NCBI GenBank assembly: GCA_037129925.1
Contig: JBAXTZ010000005.1
Location: forward strand, 30,578-94,577
Source of the DNA: JBAXTZ01 sp037129925
Lineage (GTDB): Bacteria > Bacillota > Negativicutes > JBAXTZ01
Length of the DNA stretch: 64,000 nucleotides
Direction of reading: 5' to 3'
Shown: positions 15,480 through 24,561 of the stretch, one piece after another
How the letters are laid out: each line of letters begins with the position of its first letter
How positions within the stretch are numbered: position 1 is the first letter of the stretch
Position numbers and translations under genes: made by a program
Notes under the pieces: model-generated
The model's input: only the letters and a program-made list of their open reading frames with translations
The model's database searches: none
Told to the model about the DNA's origin: nothing

Positions 15480-17351
15480 ATGGCTGGTTGGAGCAATTTG
15501 TCAGTAAAATACCGCCTGATAATCAGCATGATGTTGGTGCTGATTGTTTTGATGAGCGCCTTTGTCTATGATTTTTATTCACGGCAAAGCCGTTTTTTGA
15601 TGCGGGAGAGCCGTAATAGCGCATTAACTTCTACAGAAACAATGGCTGCTAGTGTTTCGCTATTGATGCAACACAACGATTTGCCGGGTTTGGCGGACGT
15701 TGTCAATAGCTATAAACGTGGAAATATTGTCACACGGGCAATCGTGACCGATAATTTAGGAAAAGTACTTGCCGATACTGAAGCCAACGAAATCGGTCGG
15801 TTGTTAAGCGATGCAAAGAGCAAAGAGTTTTTTGACAGCCAAGAAAACTACGAAATAGTTATTGACGATTCGCAAAAACTCGTAATAGAGCGTCCTATCT
15901 TCCTAAACGACGCAGTTGTGGGCAGGGTATGGATGACTTTCGATAAGACTTTTATGCAAAAAGAATTAAAGCAGATATTAATCAACGGAATTATTTTTGC
16001 TCTGATTGCTATTTTCGTTGGCGCGTTGGTTTCAACCGCTATGGCATATAGTTTTACACGAAAGTTGGCCGAATTGCTCGATGTAGTCCGCCGGGTTACT
16101 AATGGCGCGCGCGATGCCCGCGCACGCGACAAATCCACCGATGAAATCGGACAGTTGGCGCATGGGTTCAACAAAATGTTAGACGCGCTGGTCAGTAAAG
16201 AAAAAGAATTATCAAACTTCAACGCCGAACTGGAACACCGTGTCGAACTTCGTTCCCGCGAGGTCATCGCCGCCAAAAATGAAGCGGCGCGAATAAGTGG
16301 CGAGCTGTCGCTGACTAATGATAAAATTACTCATCTGGTTTTTCATGACGTGTTAACCGGGTTTTACAACCGGGCGTTTTTTGAAGCAGAAATTCGCCGG
16401 TTGGACGTGCGCCGACAATTGCCGCTGGCTTTGATTATCGGTGATGTCAATAACATCCGGCTGATTAACGAAGCTTTTGGTTACAAAATTGGTGATGAGT
16501 TCATTAAAGCGGGCGGGCAGATTATGAAAAACGCTTGCCGTGCCGAAGACGTTGTTGTCCGCTACGGTGACACACTGTTTTTGATTTTGTTAACTAACTG
16601 TGATGAAGCCATCGCGCAAAAAATCTGCAATACCATTCGAACCGCTGCAGCAGGAGTTAAGCTCGAGCATGTACCCGTGTCGCTGACACTCGGGTTTGCA
16701 ATAAAAACCGAGATTGAAGAAGATATTTTCTCGATATTAATCAAGGCTGAAGAACAAGTGGCTAACAATAAACGAGCCGCTTCGGACAGTGCGGTAAAAT
16801 CTATTATGTACGGTATTGAAGCAGCCCTTGACGAGCGAAAACCACGGACCAAGGCGCACATCGACCGGGTCAGTAGACTTTGCAGCAGTTTTGGCGAATA
16901 TTTGCAACTCCCCGAACCTGAGCTGGCGACATTAAAACTTACCGCCGGAATGCACGATGTTGGTAAAATTGTGGTAGCAGATGAGGTTTTGGACAAAAGC
17001 GCTGAATTATCGCCGGTTGAATGGGAAATGCTCAAGCGCCATCCAGAGATTGGTTATAAAATTACCGGTTTAGCATACGGTATGGATAGTGATATCGCAT
17101 TAATCATCAGAGCGCACCATGAATCATGGGATGGAAAAGGTTATCCGCTAGGATTAAAGGGTGAGGATATTCCCTATTTAGCGCGGCTGCTGACAATAGT
17201 GGATGCGTTTGATGCAATGACCAACGACCGCCCGTACTATTCGGCGATTTCCCAATCTGAAGCGTTGCGGGAACTTAAATTTTGTGCCGGAGTGCAGTTT
17301 GACGCGGCATTGGTTGAACAGTTTGAAAAATTTCTAAGTGTTGATAGTTGA
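15480..17351 (+). CDS. Membrane sensor HD-GYP phosphodiesterase with degenerate GGDEF
   Basis: The protein is 623 residues from ATG 15480 (gtgagg ribosome site; an in-frame GTG at 15468 coincides with that site). It has TM1 at about 12-32, an extracytoplasmic sensor, TM2 at about 160-185, a HAMP domain to about 240, and a coiled coil with AELEHRVELRSREV. A GGDEF-like domain (about 280-440) follows, whose signature reads YGDTLFLILL, so cyclase activity should be lost. The C-terminal HD-GYP domain has H492-D493 in HDVGK and the HHESWDGKGYP signature, predicting cyclic-di-GMP hydrolysis. It probably converts an envelope signal into lower c-di-GMP. A TATAAT lies at 15421-15426. Confidence 0.88.
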   Translation: MAGWSNLSVKYRLIISMMLVLIVLMSAFVYDFYSRQSRFLMRESRNSALTSTETMAASVSLLMQHNDLPGLADVVNSYKRGNIVTRAIVTDNLGKVLADTEANEIGRLLSDAKSKEFFDSQENYEIVIDDSQKLVIERPIFLNDAVVGRVWMTFDKTFMQKELKQILINGIIFALIAIFVGALVSTAMAYSFTRKLAELLDVVRRVTNGARDARARDKSTDEIGQLAHGFNKMLDALVSKEKELSNFNAELEHRVELRSREVIAAKNEAARISGELSLTNDKITHLVFHDVLTGFYNRAFFEAEIRRLDVRRQLPLALIIGDVNNIRLINEAFGYKIGDEFIKAGGQIMKNACRAEDVVVRYGDTLFLILLTNCDEAIAQKICNTIRTAAAGVKLEHVPVSLTLGFAIKTEIEEDIFSILIKAEEQVANNKRAASDSAVKSIMYGIEAALDERKPRTKAHIDRVSRLCSSFGEYLQLPEPELATLKLTAGMHDVGKIVVADEVLDKSAELSPVEWEMLKRHPEIGYKITGLAYGMDSDIALIIRAHHESWDGKGYPLGLKGEDIPYLARLLTIVDAFDAMTNDRPYYSAISQSEALRELKFCAGVQFDAALVEQFEKFLSVDS

Positions 17352-17358
17352 GGGTGTT

Positions 17359-17874
17359 TTGCAACTTAAATATTGGTTTTATTCGCTGGTTCTATTTTTG
17401 GTCGTTAAAGAAGCTATATTATATGGACTTTACGCTCTGGGAATATTTGCCATTCCCTGGTCGATAATTGCCAATGCTGTTTGGTTTGTTGTCTGCGGAC
17501 TGTTTTTTTGGTTTCACTTTGATGCCCAAGTCCGAAATGGGAAATTTCTCGTTGCCAAAGAATTTTTCGTTGCCCTTGTGACGATCATCGGCGCCCAGCT
17601 ACTAGCAAATTTTTTGTCGATTGGCGGGCAACTGCTATTAATCAAAAATATCAGCCCGAGAGCCGACGAGTGGGATGGAGTGCTGGCGGGCTATTCCGGA
17701 TTGTATGTCTATGGCGGTTATGCTGCAAACCGGGTAATAAATATTTGGCTCCAGTTCACTACTAATTATCATGCCGCGCTTCAGGAATTGAGCATTATTA
17801 TCATCGTAGAAATAATGGCAGTACTGTTTGTGTTTAGAAAAATGCGCCGCACAACAACGCACAGCCGACGTTGA
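17359..17874 (+). CDS. Membrane protein of unknown function
   Basis: The frame opens at GTG 17338, overlapping the HD-GYP gene, but the only ribosome-like site (gaggg, 17350-17354) favours TTG 17359. The product is about 171 residues, with four hydrophobic segments (the first at about residues 6-30), two short loops and an Arg/Lys-rich C-terminus (FRKMRRTTTHSRR). It is likely co-transcribed with the sensor. I do not recognise the family. Confidence 0.6.
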   Translation: MQLKYWFYSLVLFLVVKEAILYGLYALGIFAIPWSIIANAVWFVVCGLFFWFHFDAQVRNGKFLVAKEFFVALVTIIGAQLLANFLSIGGQLLLIKNISPRADEWDGVLAGYSGLYVYGGYAANRVINIWLQFTTNYHAALQELSIIIIVEIMAVLFVFRKMRRTTTHSRR

Positions 17875-17920
17875 TTTATTTTTACAAAATAAATAACAAA
17901 AAAATCTACAGGAGGAGTTA

Positions 17921-19606
17921 ATGAGAAAGATTCTGGCAATGCTATTGGCGATCGCACTGTTGTGTTTTTGCACAAGCGGCTATGCAGCAGCGACTACGAC
18001 CACTCCAAATCCGGCAACAGCAGTGGTAATCGGTCCGACTACGGAAATTCCCCACGATTCATGGGATTACAATGCGGTATTGAAATTGTATAACGATGGT
18101 ATCGACGGCGGATTTTCCGATGCTACATTTAGTGGCGGTCAAAAGTTCACCCGCTTTGACATGGCGAAATTCATCCATAGCGCCCAAGGCTATGTTAAGG
18201 CCAATCCAACCAAAGTAAATGCAACTGATATAACTTTACTGAACAAATTATCCGTTGCCTACGCCGGTGAACTTAAAACGCTTGGTGTGGAAGCGGCACA
18301 AATTCAGAACGTTTCCCAAACTTCGGCTTTGCTTGAGCTGGTTAATTCAGCTTATTGGATGCCGAAATTCAGTTTCCAGGCCGAAATAGACATGGATTCG
18401 CATTTCTCGAATAATCCGGCGTCCAATTCTACTAATGCTAAGTCTATCAACACCGCTGGTTATCAGTACACTTTCTATCCGGATGTTTATCTGCAGATGC
18501 AGATTAATGGCCGGGTAAGCTCGGATTGGTATTATTATACCGAGCTGCGCTTTGATCCGGGCGGAGTAAATGATTCTACCAACGGTGCTTTAAACGCTAC
18601 CACCCCATTAACTTATTTGCGGCAAATAGAAGCCTTTGGCAATTTATACGGAACGACTACTTATGCTGGCGGTACACCGGCGGGTGGGCAGCCTAATCAA
18701 AACTATTTTGGTCAAGCCTTTGGCGTTACCGGTTATATCGGGCGCATGGCTGACCAACTACCGTTCAATGATAATACCGGCAACCAGGGTATTGTTATCG
18801 ATAACCACATGAACGGTGTACGTTTGGCAATGTCCGGCAATAAATGGTCTGGCGACTTATTTGGTGGTTATGAAGACGCTTCATTTAGTAATTATAGCAA
18901 TTTCAGTAATCAAGTAGATCCGGCTAATGCTTTCATCACTGGCGCTGACGTTGGCTACTCGCTTAGCGACAGCACCCAGTTTTATGGCGGCTATTATCAA
19001 TTTTGGCAGTATAGCAATAATTCCGCAACCGGTAATGCGATGTTCCCCGGAACCGGACCGATACAGTTTGTTGAATTGGGCTTGGAGCAGGCGCTGAATA
19101 GTAAAACTCAGTTGACCGTTTATGCGTCCGGATCGCCTAATTATAATATTAATACACTAAGTCCTTATGCTAACGCCGGTACTCCGCAAATGTACACAGC
19201 TGGCTGGCAGGATCAAGTGGGTATTTTGGCACGGCTGGCATATGGTGGTTTTGACCAAACGCAACAAGGATCCTGGCAAGTGTACGGCCAAGCCAGCCGA
19301 ATCGGCGCCGGCGCCATCTGGGGTAGCAGTGATACGAATGCCGCTAACTATGATAACGAAGTTTATCAACCGAACCGGGTACTCGGCGCCCAAGGTTACG
19401 AAATTGGTGCCGATTGGGCGCCAATCCACAACACCGATTTTCACTTAAGTTTTTCGCAAACTTTTCCGATGCATACCCCGGCAAGCGGTTCGCAAATACT
19501 ACAAAATGGGGTAGATGACTTAGGGAAACCTACTTCGCAATTATACAACGATAACACTACTTCACCTTATAACGTGTTAAAATGCGAACTTAACTATTTC
19601 TTCTAG
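17921..19606 (+). CDS. SLH-domain outer-membrane porin
   Basis: This 561-residue protein has a signal peptide (cleavage near SGYAAA), a single SLH domain (about 40-95, with WDYNAVLKLYNDGIDGGFSD and FTRFDMAKFIHSA) and a long beta-strand-rich barrel ending in ELNYFF. SLH porins of this kind are characteristic of Negativicutes, where the SLH domain anchors the outer membrane to polyamine-modified peptidoglycan. The ATG follows an excellent caggagga. It gives passive uptake and cell-envelope tethering. It is one of the strongest taxonomic clues in the window. Confidence 0.88.
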   Translation: MRKILAMLLAIALLCFCTSGYAAATTTTPNPATAVVIGPTTEIPHDSWDYNAVLKLYNDGIDGGFSDATFSGGQKFTRFDMAKFIHSAQGYVKANPTKVNATDITLLNKLSVAYAGELKTLGVEAAQIQNVSQTSALLELVNSAYWMPKFSFQAEIDMDSHFSNNPASNSTNAKSINTAGYQYTFYPDVYLQMQINGRVSSDWYYYTELRFDPGGVNDSTNGALNATTPLTYLRQIEAFGNLYGTTTYAGGTPAGGQPNQNYFGQAFGVTGYIGRMADQLPFNDNTGNQGIVIDNHMNGVRLAMSGNKWSGDLFGGYEDASFSNYSNFSNQVDPANAFITGADVGYSLSDSTQFYGGYYQFWQYSNNSATGNAMFPGTGPIQFVELGLEQALNSKTQLTVYASGSPNYNINTLSPYANAGTPQMYTAGWQDQVGILARLAYGGFDQTQQGSWQVYGQASRIGAGAIWGSSDTNAANYDNEVYQPNRVLGAQGYEIGADWAPIHNTDFHLSFSQTFPMHTPASGSQILQNGVDDLGKPTSQLYNDNTTSPYNVLKCELNYFF

Positions 19607-19629
19607 TTTTAACTACACGCAGACAATCA

Positions 19630-19654
19630 GGGAGCACACAAGGCGCGCCCCTAC
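19630..19654 (-). repeat. GTAGGGGC-headed hairpin element, diverged copy
   Basis: Read on the minus strand it begins GTAGGGGCGCGCC and ends CTCCC, an imperfect hairpin. It is the reverse-oriented and most degenerate of five such elements in the window. Confidence 0.6.
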
Positions 19655-19661
19655 CCGCAAC

Positions 19662-19703
19662 TTTACCTTTCAAATTTAACCATTCACTATCAACTATAAT
19701 CCA
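19662..19703. repeat. Degenerate 7-bp tandem tract
   Basis: Six heptamers: tttacct, ttcaaat, ttaacca, ttcacta, tcaacta, taatcca. They lie between the porin gene and the ThrE gene. Confidence 0.6.
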
Positions 19704-19772
19704 TATACTCGATACGGCTTTTGTGATAAAATAGCGCAGGAGCCGTATTCTTTTGTTTAGACGGAGGTTGCT

Positions 19773-20996
19773 TTGATTGTGGAAGATGATAATACTATAG
19801 AAATGCAGTTTTTGTTGCTGGCCGCCGAGCTGTTGTCACGCTACGGCGCTACCGTTTTCGAAACCGAAGACGCGTTACGGGCGTTGTGTGACAAACTGGA
19901 ATCGCGCGGACAGTTTGTGGTCTTTAACAACATGCTGTTTACCGCCTTTGGCAAGCAATTGGAGCAGCGGGTAAATTTGACGCGACTGGCGGGTTCGGCA
20001 ATCGATGTCGATAAGCTGGAGCAGACGCAAAAAATTGTCAGCAACGTGTTACTGGACAAAGAAAACGTCGGGCTAAGCTCGTTTGAGCTTCGGCAGATCT
20101 CCCGTCGTCGTAAATTATATTCGTCACGCTGGGAATTACTATCTTGGCCGCTGATTGCCGGACCCTTTGCGATTATCTTTCTGGGTAACTGGCGCGAGGC
20201 CGTTGCTGCGGGAATTATCGCGTTGTTTTTGGCAGTCGTGCATTTAAAGTTCGAAGAGCGAATTAATGATCGTGGCAGTGTGGGTGCATTTGAACCGCTG
20301 GCGGCAGTGCTGGCATCGTTTATGGCGGTGTTTTTGGCAATGGTCTTACAACCTTTATCGGTAACGTTGACGATTATTTGCGGGTTGATGCCGTTGATGC
20401 CGGGGTATACGACAACGCGGGCGTTAAATGAAATTGCTGCCCGCCATGTAATTACCGGCTGGTCACATTTATTAAATGCTGCCACGACTTTCTTGATGTT
20501 GGCGGCAGGCGTGGTCTTTGGTTCGTTTTTGGTGCAAGCCTTTCATATTGCTCAACCGGATTACCCGCCGATCCCGCCGGATTATTTGCAACTAACAATT
20601 GCGGCAGTGCTAGCTGCGGTGGCGTTTGTCTTTTACTATCAAATTAATACCCGGCACGTCGTGGCGCTGGTTTTGTCCAGCGTTGCGACAACGTTGATTG
20701 TTATTCATTTTGGCGCGGATTTCGGCGCCATTCAGGGAACGGCGCTAGCTGCGGTTTTTGCCGCTTTTGTCGGCAATATATACGCCAGGGTCCGGCGCTG
20801 CAGTGATTTGATAATCAAAGTTCCCTGCGCTATAATTTTGGTGCCGGGTGGCACCGGCTTTCGCGCGGCGCTTGATTTCATGAACAATCGTCCTGAACAT
20901 GGTATGAGTGGCGCTTTGATGACTTTTGGTGTGGCGATGGCGATTATCACCGGTTACTTAGTCGTGGATATGCTAATGCCGCAGACAAAAAATTAG
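19773..20996 (+). CDS. ThrE-family threonine/serine exporter (ThrE + ThrE_2 fusion)
   Basis: The protein is 407 residues from TTG 19773 with ggagg at 19762-19766. The N-terminal 110 residues form the hydrophilic DUF1212 region (LAAELLSRYGATVFETEDAL), and about ten membrane helices follow. GLMPLMPGYTTTRALNEI and the C-terminal LVPGGTGFRAALDFM are hallmark motifs of the two ThrE halves, which are separate genes in many Firmicutes but fused here. It exports small amino acids; the substrate is inferred from family. Confidence 0.85.
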   Translation: MIVEDDNTIEMQFLLLAAELLSRYGATVFETEDALRALCDKLESRGQFVVFNNMLFTAFGKQLEQRVNLTRLAGSAIDVDKLEQTQKIVSNVLLDKENVGLSSFELRQISRRRKLYSSRWELLSWPLIAGPFAIIFLGNWREAVAAGIIALFLAVVHLKFEERINDRGSVGAFEPLAAVLASFMAVFLAMVLQPLSVTLTIICGLMPLMPGYTTTRALNEIAARHVITGWSHLLNAATTFLMLAAGVVFGSFLVQAFHIAQPDYPPIPPDYLQLTIAAVLAAVAFVFYYQINTRHVVALVLSSVATTLIVIHFGADFGAIQGTALAAVFAAFVGNIYARVRRCSDLIIKVPCAIILVPGGTGFRAALDFMNNRPEHGMSGALMTFGVAMAIITGYLVVDMLMPQTKN

Positions 20997-21009
20997 GGAG
21001 CCAAAAGAA

Positions 21010-21894
21010 ATGAAGCAAATGCGCGCGAATATTTTGCTATTGATCGCCGCGACGATTTGGGGAACGGCGTTTGTCGGGCAGAGCGTCAGCATGCAATTTG
21101 TCGGTCCGTTCTTGTTTGGTGGCGCGCGGTTTGCGCTAGGTGCATTTGTTTTGATAATTCCGGCATTTTTACTCAAACGCCGGATGCGCCACTGCGCTAA
21201 CCGGCAAATGCTCAAAGCCGGATTGATTGTGGGGTTGGTGTTATTTGTTGCAGCTTCATTGCAGCAAACCGGCATTCAATATACAACCATCGGCAAGGCC
21301 GGGTTCATAACTTGTTTATACATCGTAATTGTGCCGTTGATTGGAATATTTCTTAAACACAAAGTTGGGAAAAGTGTTTGGCTGGGCTGCGCTGTCGCAG
21401 TTATCGGGCTGTACCTTTTGTCAATAAAAGGCGACTTTTCCATTGCTTACGGTGACTTATTGATGTTGCTAGGCGCTATGGTCTGGTCGGTGCATATTTT
21501 GGTTATTGACCATTACGTAAAGCAAGTGGATGCGATAAAGCTTTCGTGTCTGCAGTTTGCGGTTTGCGCTGGGTTGAGTATGCTAACCGCGCTGTTTTTT
21601 GAGCCGATTACGATAGTTGGTCTAGACGGAGCGTTGCCAGCCATTCTCTATACCGGAGTTTTTTCGGTTGGTTTTGCTTACACCTTACAAGTAATTGGAC
21701 AAAAGGATGCCAAGCCATCGCACGCAGCAATTATTCTCAGCCTTGAAACCGTTGTTGCAGCGTTGAGTGGTTGGTTTATATTAGGCGAACGGCTGACGGA
21801 GCGAGAAGTTATCGGTTGCGCGTTAATGTTGGTTGGAATGTTGATTTCACAGCTCGGGCCCATAGTGAATAGCGGACGTCGTAAAGTTGATTAA
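21010..21894 (+). CDS. EamA/DMT-family transporter
   Basis: This 294-residue protein has ten predicted helices in two EamA repeats (about 5-140 and 150-288). It begins with LIAATIWGTAFVGQ and has LSLETVVAALSGWFILGERLT, typical of the drug/metabolite transporter superfamily. It lies 13 bp after the ThrE gene with aggga before the ATG, so both exporters are probably one transcript. The substrate is unknown. Confidence 0.87.
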   Translation: MKQMRANILLLIAATIWGTAFVGQSVSMQFVGPFLFGGARFALGAFVLIIPAFLLKRRMRHCANRQMLKAGLIVGLVLFVAASLQQTGIQYTTIGKAGFITCLYIVIVPLIGIFLKHKVGKSVWLGCAVAVIGLYLLSIKGDFSIAYGDLLMLLGAMVWSVHILVIDHYVKQVDAIKLSCLQFAVCAGLSMLTALFFEPITIVGLDGALPAILYTGVFSVGFAYTLQVIGQKDAKPSHAAIILSLETVVAALSGWFILGERLTEREVIGCALMLVGMLISQLGPIVNSGRRKVD

Positions 21895-21922
21895 TCAATA
21901 CCAAGCCCGACCAGGAGGAACT

Positions 21923-22606
21923 TTGAGAGTAACGACGTTAATAATAGTGTTTTGCCTAGTAGCAGTGAGCGCCTCGGCAGCGCCGCTAACGGATTACCGC
22001 TTAGGCAAAGCCGCGGTAGATTTATATTTAACTGTTCCCTGTATTCAAGCGACCAATGCCAGCGGCACAATTGTTCCGAGCAGCGCCTATGGCATGAATT
22101 GGGGCGGTTCGTTGGAGGCAACCGTCGGATTGGGCTATCATATAGCGGCGCGTATTGGCACAGACAATAGTTTTTTGCCGTTTGATGGTCGATCAATAGC
22201 CGGCAACTATTCTTTCAGCAAGCAAAATTACGATTTGCTAATCGGTTTACAGTCCGATGTATGGCCGGTTTTTGTGGCAATGTATTTTGGTGTTGTTGAT
22301 TACAAAATTAGTATCAATAATTCGACTATGCCCAACAGCTTTAGCGAATCCGGGTATCATTTTGGCTTGCAAGGAAACTATCGCCCGACGGATGACGTTA
22401 CTACCTATCTTGAACTGGCATGGGGGACTTTAGATACCGAAGCGCTTATCGGTGGCGCATACGCTTTTAGCCAAAATCTGGAGCTGAATTTGGAAGTTGA
22501 ATATAACGCGTTACACGGTAATGACGCTTTTGTAATGAAATACAACGAGGATATATTCAAAATCCGCAGCTATATTCCCAAAATTGGCATTACCTATAAG
22601 TTTTGA
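21923..22606 (+). CDS. Outer-membrane beta-barrel protein, copy 1 of the tandem pair
   Basis: The product is 227 residues from TTG 21923, nine bp after caggagga; an upstream in-frame TTG at 21887 precedes that site. The signal peptide ends at SASA, then the mature protein starts APLTDYRLGKAAVDLY. Alternating hydrophobic strands and a C-terminal ITYKF mark a small barrel. The same mature start and end are seen in the protein encoded at 23275. It is followed 14 bp later by a PagL-like gene. The function of this family is unknown to me. Confidence 0.72.
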   Translation: MRVTTLIIVFCLVAVSASAAPLTDYRLGKAAVDLYLTVPCIQATNASGTIVPSSAYGMNWGGSLEATVGLGYHIAARIGTDNSFLPFDGRSIAGNYSFSKQNYDLLIGLQSDVWPVFVAMYFGVVDYKISINNSTMPNSFSESGYHFGLQGNYRPTDDVTTYLELAWGTLDTEALIGGAYAFSQNLELNLEVEYNALHGNDAFVMKYNEDIFKIRSYIPKIGITYKF

Positions 22607-22620
22607 TGTTAAGGAAGCGT

Positions 22621-23259
22621 ATGAAAAATTATTTTCAGGTACTAGTGCTATTGCTCTTACTTGTTGCAGCAACTTTTTGGTCGGATAATGCAATTTTTCA
22701 AACTGAATTAGCCGCAGCTGTTACAAGCGAAAAACCGCCTGCTATTACTGAAAAGGGCTTTCTGCTTGGCTACGGCGGCGATCGCTGGAATCTGACCACA
22801 ATTGGACCGAATAGTTATCGGGGCAATTACCAGACCATAATGCTGGCTGGAGAGTTTGGCGCTGATTTGAGCCGGATTTTCCCGGATTTAAAAAGCATTC
22901 CCGGAGTGTTATCGTTTTATTTTGAACCAGCCTATGAGCAGGGAGTAAATGGCGGTTTCGAACTTGGATTGAACATGGGTTTTATGTATCGTCTGCCGAT
23001 ATATGATCGGTTTGACGGTTATCTTGGTTTAGGCGGTGGGCCGTTTTATATATCTACCTTGCAAGAGCTTAATCCGCCAGGAACTGGTTGGACTATGGCC
23101 GGTACGGTGAGTTTCGGCGCCAGTTATAATCTTCCGGACGATTCGGCAATAAATTTGGGGTTGCGGTTAAAACATAATTCTAACGGCAGGTTAGACTGGC
23201 CGATAAATATCTATAACGATTGGTACGTCACTGCCGGGTATTCTTGGTTCTATAATTAA
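22621..23259 (+). CDS. PagL-like acyloxyacyl hydrolase, copy 1 (lipid A deacylase family)
   Basis: The protein is 212 residues from ATG 22621 (aaggaag; an ATG at 22606 precedes this). An N-terminal export segment is followed by a barrel with GFLLGYGGDRWN at the start and KHNSNGRLDWP near the end. H-x-S-N-G matches the PagL catalytic His and Ser; the third residue, Glu in PagL, is Asn or Asp here (NDWY). Such enzymes remove the 3-O-acyl chain of lipid A from the outer leaflet. The motif supports the fold; activity is inference. Confidence 0.68.
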   Translation: MKNYFQVLVLLLLLVAATFWSDNAIFQTELAAAVTSEKPPAITEKGFLLGYGGDRWNLTTIGPNSYRGNYQTIMLAGEFGADLSRIFPDLKSIPGVLSFYFEPAYEQGVNGGFELGLNMGFMYRLPIYDRFDGYLGLGGGPFYISTLQELNPPGTGWTMAGTVSFGASYNLPDDSAINLGLRLKHNSNGRLDWPINIYNDWYVTAGYSWFYN

Positions 23260-23274
23260 CTAGAGGTTTTTATT

Positions 23275-23940
23275 GTGAGACGAATACTGGTAATTATCGC
23301 AGTTACTATTTCGCTGACAACAGCGACGATTGGGGCAGCGCCGTTGACGGATTATGAATTTGGTAACGTAGCTTTTGATGTCGGAGTTATTGCCCCTCAA
23401 GTTTCTGTCACTTATGAGAATGGAGACGGGGCGCTGCTGAGCACCTATGGTAGTAATTATGGCTTGAATCTTTCAGCAACAATGGGTATCGGAAAACCTT
23501 TTGCAGTTAGAATTCATGGCGATTTGCCGCTGGTTGGTAATGATCAAAATGAAGGAACTCGATATTCTGATCAGAATATCGAGTTCCTTTGGGGATTTAA
23601 TCTTACCAAACCGACGTTTTTGGTTTTATACACCGGCTTTGGCGACTATCAATTGGGCGGTAACCGGAAAAATGCTGAAATCTTCACTTTGCTGAAATTT
23701 GGGCTGATATTGGATTATGAGTATCGCGACAGCGCCAGCCTGTACGCCGATTTTTCCTGGAGTGGTAGCGCTACCACAATTACAGCCGGTGTTGACCATA
23801 AATTTTCCGAGCATTTTGCTGCGGGTCTGTCGATGAACGGGGTGGTCCTACATAGCGGCGTAACCACCACTGGACCATTATCGGCTTGTTATAGCGTGGA
23901 TGTCTGGTATCCGGAATTAGCGGTAACTTACAAATTCTAA
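23275..23940 (+). CDS. Outer-membrane beta-barrel protein, copy 2 of the tandem pair
   Basis: The product is 221 residues from GTG 23275 with agagg upstream. The signal peptide ends near TIGA, and the mature start APLTDYEFGNVAFDV and C-terminal LAVTYKF match the protein at 21923, so the two are diverged paralogues. The coding region contains a perfect 38-bp palindrome (23552-23589) encoding the segment around TRYSDQNIEF. Otherwise it is an ordinary small barrel. Confidence 0.72.
   Translation: MRRILVIIAVTISLTTATIGAAPLTDYEFGNVAFDVGVIAPQVSVTYENGDGALLSTYGSNYGLNLSATMGIGKPFAVRIHGDLPLVGNDQNEGTRYSDQNIEFLWGFNLTKPTFLVLYTGFGDYQLGGNRKNAEIFTLLKFGLILDYEYRDSASLYADFSWSGSATTITAGVDHKFSEHFAAGLSMNGVVLHSGVTTTGPLSACYSVDVWYPELAVTYKF
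23552..23589. repeat. Perfect 38-bp palindrome inside a coding sequence
   Basis: The left arm, AAGGAACTCGATATTCTGA (23552-23570), is the exact reverse complement of the right arm (23571-23589), with no spacer. It can form a 19-bp cruciform or RNA hairpin in the middle of the barrel gene. It has no T-run, so it is not a standard terminator. Confidence 0.95.
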
Positions 23941-23976
23941 GTCGGAGTAGCGAACCGGCAATAAAGGTGCAAAATA

Positions 23977-24561
23977 ATGCAAAAATTATTCGGCTGTGTT
24001 TTAACCTTAATCTTTATTAGTTGCTTCACTGTTGCGGTATTTGCCGACGAAAATAGCGACCGGCACTGTTTTGACGAGGTAGGGATAAGAATTGGTTATG
24101 GTGGTGACAACTGGGCGCTTACACCTTGGGATAATATTCGTAGTGATTATATGACGACTAGTGTATCCGGCTATTTTGCCAATGAATTCTATCGTTATGA
24201 CAACGCAGTAAGTTCCTATTTTTTTGAACCAATCTACCAGCAAGCCTTTAGCGCCAATTTTGAAGCCGGAATAAATGTCGGAGTACAGTATCGGATTGAT
24301 TTTTCCGAAAAAGTCGCCGGGTTTGGTTTTTTTGGGATCGGACCACATTATGCATCGATATTAACCGAAGCCAGTCCATCGTCTAATGGCTTTAATATTG
24401 AGTTGGTGTTTGGCGCTGGAGCTTATTACTTTCTCTCCAAAAAAGAGGCGCTAAGTTTCTCGGTTAACCTTACCCATACTTCGAACGGGCGATTTTTCTT
24501 TCCAAACTATATGAACAACGACGTATATGGCGAGATTGGCTATTCGCTGTTTTATAACTAA
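23977..24561 (+). CDS. PagL-like acyloxyacyl hydrolase, copy 2
   Basis: This 194-residue protein has a signal peptide ending at VFA, a barrel start IRIGYGGDNWAL and the motif LTHTSNGRFFFP, conserving the His and Ser of the PagL site; the expected Glu is replaced (NNDVY). The end, YSLFYN, matches YSWFYN in copy 1. The ATG follows aaggtg. Its stop codon overlaps the stop of the convergent adenine deaminase gene. Confidence 0.68.
   Translation: MQKLFGCVLTLIFISCFTVAVFADENSDRHCFDEVGIRIGYGGDNWALTPWDNIRSDYMTTSVSGYFANEFYRYDNAVSSYFFEPIYQQAFSANFEAGINVGVQYRIDFSEKVAGFGFFGIGPHYASILTEASPSSNGFNIELVFGAGAYYFLSKKEALSFSVNLTHTSNGRFFFPNYMNNDVYGEIGYSLFYN

Noticed and set aside
23552..23589. 38-bp palindrome considered as a terminator or operator
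   Set aside because: It has no T-run and lies mid-gene; no promoter is visible beside it. It is reported as a separate structural finding.
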